Positions 60,217 through 64,000 of a stretch of DNA of 64,000 bases are shown here, in pieces. The notes below the pieces were generated by a model. The model saw nothing but the letters and a program-made list of their open reading frames with translations, made no database searches and was not told the origin of the DNA. Each line of letters begins with the position of its first letter. The stretch's first letter is position 1. Source of the DNA: Sesamum alatum (lineage: Eukaryota > Streptophyta > Magnoliopsida > Lamiales > Pedaliaceae); NCBI GenBank assembly GCA_034509735.1, contig JACGWO010000003.1, positions 496,001 to 560,000 on the forward strand, given 5' to 3'. A program made the translations under genes and the position numbers.

Positions 60217-62143
60217 TGAGGACAAGCGGATCCGCCCGGAAGCGTGAGCGGAAGCGATATTTAAAATAATTGAAGCAACAAATGCATATCATCAAGATCC
60301 CAAGGGGTGTACCCTTGGATGCTCAATAGGGCATTCGATGTAGAATATGATAATAAAATAATATATGTATCATATAGAGCATAGATAAATTATTAAAGAA
60401 ACTACAATAGCGTAAACTTAAATATTACCTTTGTAGATTTCTTTATTGTACGGCTACGAGCATTGTTCCTCGGCCGGAAACTTAACCAAGTTCAAATGTA
60501 TGAACTCTCTAACGAAGTCCACACCACACTGGGAGAGATCCCAATTTTCTCTAGCATATACACATATATATACTTAATTAATGTGATTATTGGCATGCGT
60601 CTAGGTTCATCCAAGGATGTCTAGATACATTTCAATCAATCCCCACTAATCATCAATTAAGCCTACCATCTCATAAGGTATGATTTAATCATACCAAATG
60701 AAAGAGCCTTGATTATAATTGATTTGTCTCTTACCAAAAGAAGTAATTTTCGGCCATGCTTCTTTTGGAAAGAAGTCCACTTCTTCTCATTCCAAAAGTG
60801 GAATTAAAGCATCTCTTGGGCCAAGATTTATTGGACCGAGTTTTATTGTAATCCAATTACAACAAGCCCAATAATTAAATTCTATTTAAATCATGGTCCA
60901 CTTAAATAATTCCCATTAATCATTTAATCCAATTAAAAGATCCAAGTTTCACTTCTGAATTTAATCGATAAATTCCATTTACTGATTAAAACGAGGGCCG
61001 ATACAATATTGGCCCGTCCATCCAATGGACAATCCCTTATGTAATCCAATTACTCATTATCCTCTGAAATTGACTCCAAGTCAATTTCTTCACCTCCTCG
61101 GTGATTTGTGTTCCTTTAGGTCCACCCTCAGCTAGACTTAGGCCCGTGTCCAATAGGAGCCTGCTACCATGGGTGGCCATCTAGCAACGGTTCATAGCAC
61201 TAGAGACTAGGTGAATGTTGGCGTGAACATTTAGGTGCCGATTCCATACGGGTACGGTCCTTCCGTCTACCATCTCCCCACCTTAGTCTAGGGTATGAAA
61301 TTGGGCGTCGGTTCTCATCCTTGAATAGGTGTCTATGCTTAATACTCGGGACTACGTATGGCTCATTGTATCGACACAGGAAACTATTTCCTGCTCGATG
61401 AACCACTGTAGCCATAGAATTAAGTAGCATGAACGTATCTTCGAGTGCATAGGAAATACCTCTGTCACATACTGACAGGGGACAGATCCTCTTCTTGAAA
61501 CCCAGCGTCCTCGCTACACATTCTGACTGCACTGGACAAGGCTTATAATGACAATCTTACAGCATGATCACCTCTCGCTAGATCCAAGATACAACCATCG
61601 TGTGCACGTGATTGTCATGGTTCCTCAAGTCTAAGGACTACTCCCATACTATCGAAACCGGAGAAATCCAATCAAACCGACCAAGCCTCCAAGGCTTCCA
61701 TATAATGATCCCCGCGAGTTAGCTTAGTCGGCTTGACCCTAGTCGACCAACTTACCAAGATCGTATAAGCGTCCCACGCCTGTCACCGATGAAACACGTC
61801 ACTCATCCAATAAATACGACTCTTGGTGCAAGTCTCTTTAGGACTCTCGATGCACTGTCTCGAGGTCCTCGACTTTGAACGTTTCAGACCCAACCCTTTA
61901 TCAGTTGGTTTCAAACCACCATCCAATGCGTGGCCCAACTGCATGAGTTGTTAATAGTGGTCTGTGGACTCTGTTGTGATATATGTAAAACAATATTTAA
62001 CATATGGAAAATGAGCACAACAAAGATAGTACCAATGGTAATGAATGCTCATTTTATTCATTACATAATATTACATTACATCAAGTTGTCAAATAGGTTA
62101 TAAATTACCAAACCTATTGACTTTCTGGTCACCTATTCTAACA
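60217..62143 (-). mobile_element. LTR-C: solo Copia LTR inserted in the Copia-D leader
   Basis: Plus-strand ends TGAGGACAAGCGG and ACCTATTCTAACA give a 1.93-kb minus-oriented LTR related to LTR-B and the Copia-A LTR. Flanks AATTT (60212-60216) and AGTTT (62144-62148) form a target duplication with one mismatch. It has no internal region, hence a solo LTR. It preserves the uninterrupted version of the site where Copia-1 entered LTR-B. Confidence 0.85.
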
Positions 62144-62789
62144 AGTTTATCACCCATTATCACATTAATGGGCCTTGTGATATCTCTTGGTCCTTCTCGG
62201 TTTTTACACCTCGGGCCTCCGTCCAACGTGGTCCTCCTCCTGCGTGTGCTAACTCCATTACATCAAAGAAGACCTCACAAAAGGCCTATTTACTCTCATT
62301 ACATTTGAAAAAGAAACTCCGATCAGAAGTTGGAGGAAGTACATAAATAGGGAGGAAGAGCAAGCCTTATTATTTCAAGAAAAAAATGGAAAGATTAAAA
62401 ACAACAGGAACACAGGCCCCACCCAATAGAAAATAAAATTCATACATTCGGTCATGGACTTTGTGATCATCCTAATGCTAATCCAATTAACATTACAACA
62501 CAATTGTTCCAAATAATCATGTTAATCACATATAACACATTTCATGTATTATGCAACCTATGATATCCAATATCATGACACATAATTCTATGTAGAAAAC
62601 ACAAATTTAAAATAAAAATTCAAATGACATTAGAACCCATGCATCCAATGCACAAAATATACCAAGTTAATTTAAAAAATTTAATTTCAGAAAAAAATCA
62701 ATGTAATCCAAAATATAATAAGAAAAAAATCAACTATGTCAAAAAAATATGTAGAAATTAAGAAAATCCAATTTTCCAGAAACGGTCCT

Positions 62790-62925
62790 GCTGTTCGGCC
62801 ATGTCGGCCAGCCGTGCTCCTAGAGTGCGCTCAGAGCGCGCGCTGGCCAGGTTTGCACAGGCTATCGCCCCTGCGCGCCCACTAGCCTGTGTTGGCCGAA
62901 AGGGCAACAGGCCGCTGCTGTGCTG
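62790..62925. repeat. GC-rich segment in the Copia-D leader
   Basis: A short GC-rich stretch (GTCGGCCAGCCG, GAGCGCGCGCTGGCC words) in an AT-rich leader, at the same place as the larger GC-rich segments of Copia-1 and Copia-2. Confidence 0.65.
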
Positions 62926-63174
62926 TTTTGAATTTTTTTTTTTTTTTTTTGTTTTTGCATATTTCAAACTGAATTTAATAACATGTATTACAGAAAACCC
63001 AATTTTCTAAATACTGGATTAATGTCCAAATAATCACAAAATTAAACAAGTTATTCTAAACACATAATCATATAAAATCAAAGCAATAAATCATGCTTAG
63101 AAAGTCAATTAAACACGTTTCTCATGCTATACACATAAAGAACACGTAGATCCATAGCATATTATATTGAACTA

Positions 63175-63187
63175 GACTCTAATACCA
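63175..63187 (-). other. Primer binding site of Copia-D
   Basis: GACTCTAATACCA, the reverse complement of TGGTATTAGAGTC: an initiator tRNA-Met type site with two changes from TGGTATCAGAGCC. Confidence 0.8.
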
Positions 63188-63189
63188 TT

Positions 63190-64000
63190 TGAAGGAAGTG
63201 GATCGGCCCAGGAACATGGCAGAAGCGTGAAAAGCGATAAAAGAAAAGCGTTTGAAACCCGATCAAAGGGTGTTCCTTGATCTTTTCGGGGCATTCGATG
63301 TAAATGTGCACATTTAATAACCATACAAATGAATCATACACATGAGGCTCATGGATAAAAGCATTAACAAAGGTCTAATATACATAAATCGAACCGTTAT
63401 CTTTGTTGCTTTCGTGATCGCCTACAAGCGTTGGATTTCCTCTCCGATTTCGTCCACATTTTAGATCTCAGCGTAGAGATCCTCTAAAAATATCCACACC
63501 ACACCAAAGGAGTTTAATCCTCTTGCTAGAGAAGATTAAACCAATGGAAGAAAACAATATAAGGAATCATACCATGAATTAGTACTCCTTTTGATCTTCT
63601 CTTGTTCTTCAAATGATCCTAGATCAAAGAAGAAGCAAGAGAGGGAGAGAGCGAGAGTTGGTGAGGGAGAGAGGACTCGGTCATTTGTGCTTGTGTTGGA
63701 GGGAGAGTGAGAATGAACCTAGCTATTCAAACTCTATCCCTCCAATCAAGCAAGCTTCCGTGTGGAATGATACAAATCATACCATATGGAAGAGCATGAT
63801 TCATGGTCGAGTTGTGCTTTCCAAAAGCACAACTCGATCGACTTTTCTTTCCATGTATGATGAGTCCAGCTCCTCCTTTCTTACATGTAAGTCAACTTGG
63901 CCCTTTGGGCCCCATTTAGTTGACCGGGCCTCATTATAAATAAATTAAAATAAACCTTAAAGTCCATTGAGTTTTAATTAAATCCAATTTAAAACCCAAC
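63190..64000 (-). repeat. Copia-D 5' LTR, cut by the window edge
   Basis: Begins TGAAGGAAGTGGATCGG and follows the LTR-A/B/C plan (GGTGTTCCTTGATC, GCATTCGATGTA, CCACACCACACC, TCTTGCTAGAGAA blocks). The open frame at 63613-63939 is a shadow. Confidence 0.75.

Larger units (their letters stand above)
60170..64000 (-). mobile_element. Copia-D: minus-strand Copia fragment (leader, PBS and 5' LTR), opened by LTR-C
   Basis: 60170-60216 plus 62149-63174 correspond to the Copia-A leader: CTAGGGTGGTCGTATACTAT matches 34988-35006, and ATGGGCCTTGT matches 35038-35048. The PBS is at 63175-63187 and the 5' LTR runs from 63190 beyond the window edge. The coding part on the left is missing, so the element is truncated near 60170. 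The leader contains a GC-rich segment at 62790-62925. Confidence 0.78.

Noticed and set aside
1..64000. CRISPR arrays, tRNA and rRNA genes, bacterial operon signals
   Set aside because: Repeats here are transposon-derived or microsatellites. No cloverleaf with a plausible anticodon or rRNA-like conserved stretch was noticed, and the window is clearly plant nuclear DNA.

Overview
This is nuclear DNA of a flowering plant, almost certainly a eudicot. Two protein-coding genes have plant-specific architecture and GT-AG introns, and most of the rest is nested LTR retrotransposons, LINE fragments, DNA transposons and AT-rich intergenic sequence. The species cannot be fixed from sequence alone. Only two host genes look intact. 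The first (2299-6112, +, six coding exons, 211 codons) encodes a Nudix hydrolase of the chloroplast/mitochondrial NUDT26/27-like dinucleoside tetraphosphatase group. The second (49976-53927, +, five coding exons, 234 codons) encodes a VAMP727-type R-SNARE with the acidic insertion in its longin domain. They share no pathway and are separated by about 44 kb of mobile DNA.

Layout. 1-2200: AT-rich DNA with a long imperfect inverted repeat and two MITE-like units. 2299-6112: the Nudix gene. 7062-7622: a hAT-type element with a perfect 8-bp target duplication. 7982-about 11855: a decayed CACTA (En/Spm) element. About 11870-15965: an Athila-like Gypsy remnant on the minus strand. 15966-46105: a minus-strand Copia element (here Copia-A) opened by a solo LTR (LTR-B, 16198-28627), which was itself opened by a plus-strand Copia (Copia-1, 18127-28339). 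A second plus-strand Copia (Copia-2, 36611-45894) sits in the 5' LTR of Copia-A. Perfect 5-bp target duplications support two of these steps. 46240-46640: G-rich DNA. 46640-48825: tandemly duplicated blocks carrying LINE 3'-end fragments. 49976-53927: the VAMP727 gene, with a retroelement fragment in intron 3. 54713-59755: two truncated LINEs in tail-to-tail orientation. 60170-64000: another minus-strand Copia (Copia-D), leader and 5' LTR only, opened by a solo LTR (LTR-C).

The most notable signal is in the Copia family. Copia-2 and Copia-A are independent insertions in opposite orientation, yet both lack the same roughly 360-bp block of reverse-transcriptase core, carry the same foreign-looking linker before it, and have the same loss of the YVDD catalytic motif. 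The two Copia-2 LTRs are nonetheless still close to each other. This points to an RT-deleted, non-autonomous lineage that amplified in trans, plausibly using enzymes from relatives of Copia-1. The leaders of all three share a pair of 11-bp palindromes (CACGA-N-TCGTG) about 80 bp apart, and a GC-rich segment of very variable length after the primer binding site. All alignments here were made by eye; identity figures are rough.
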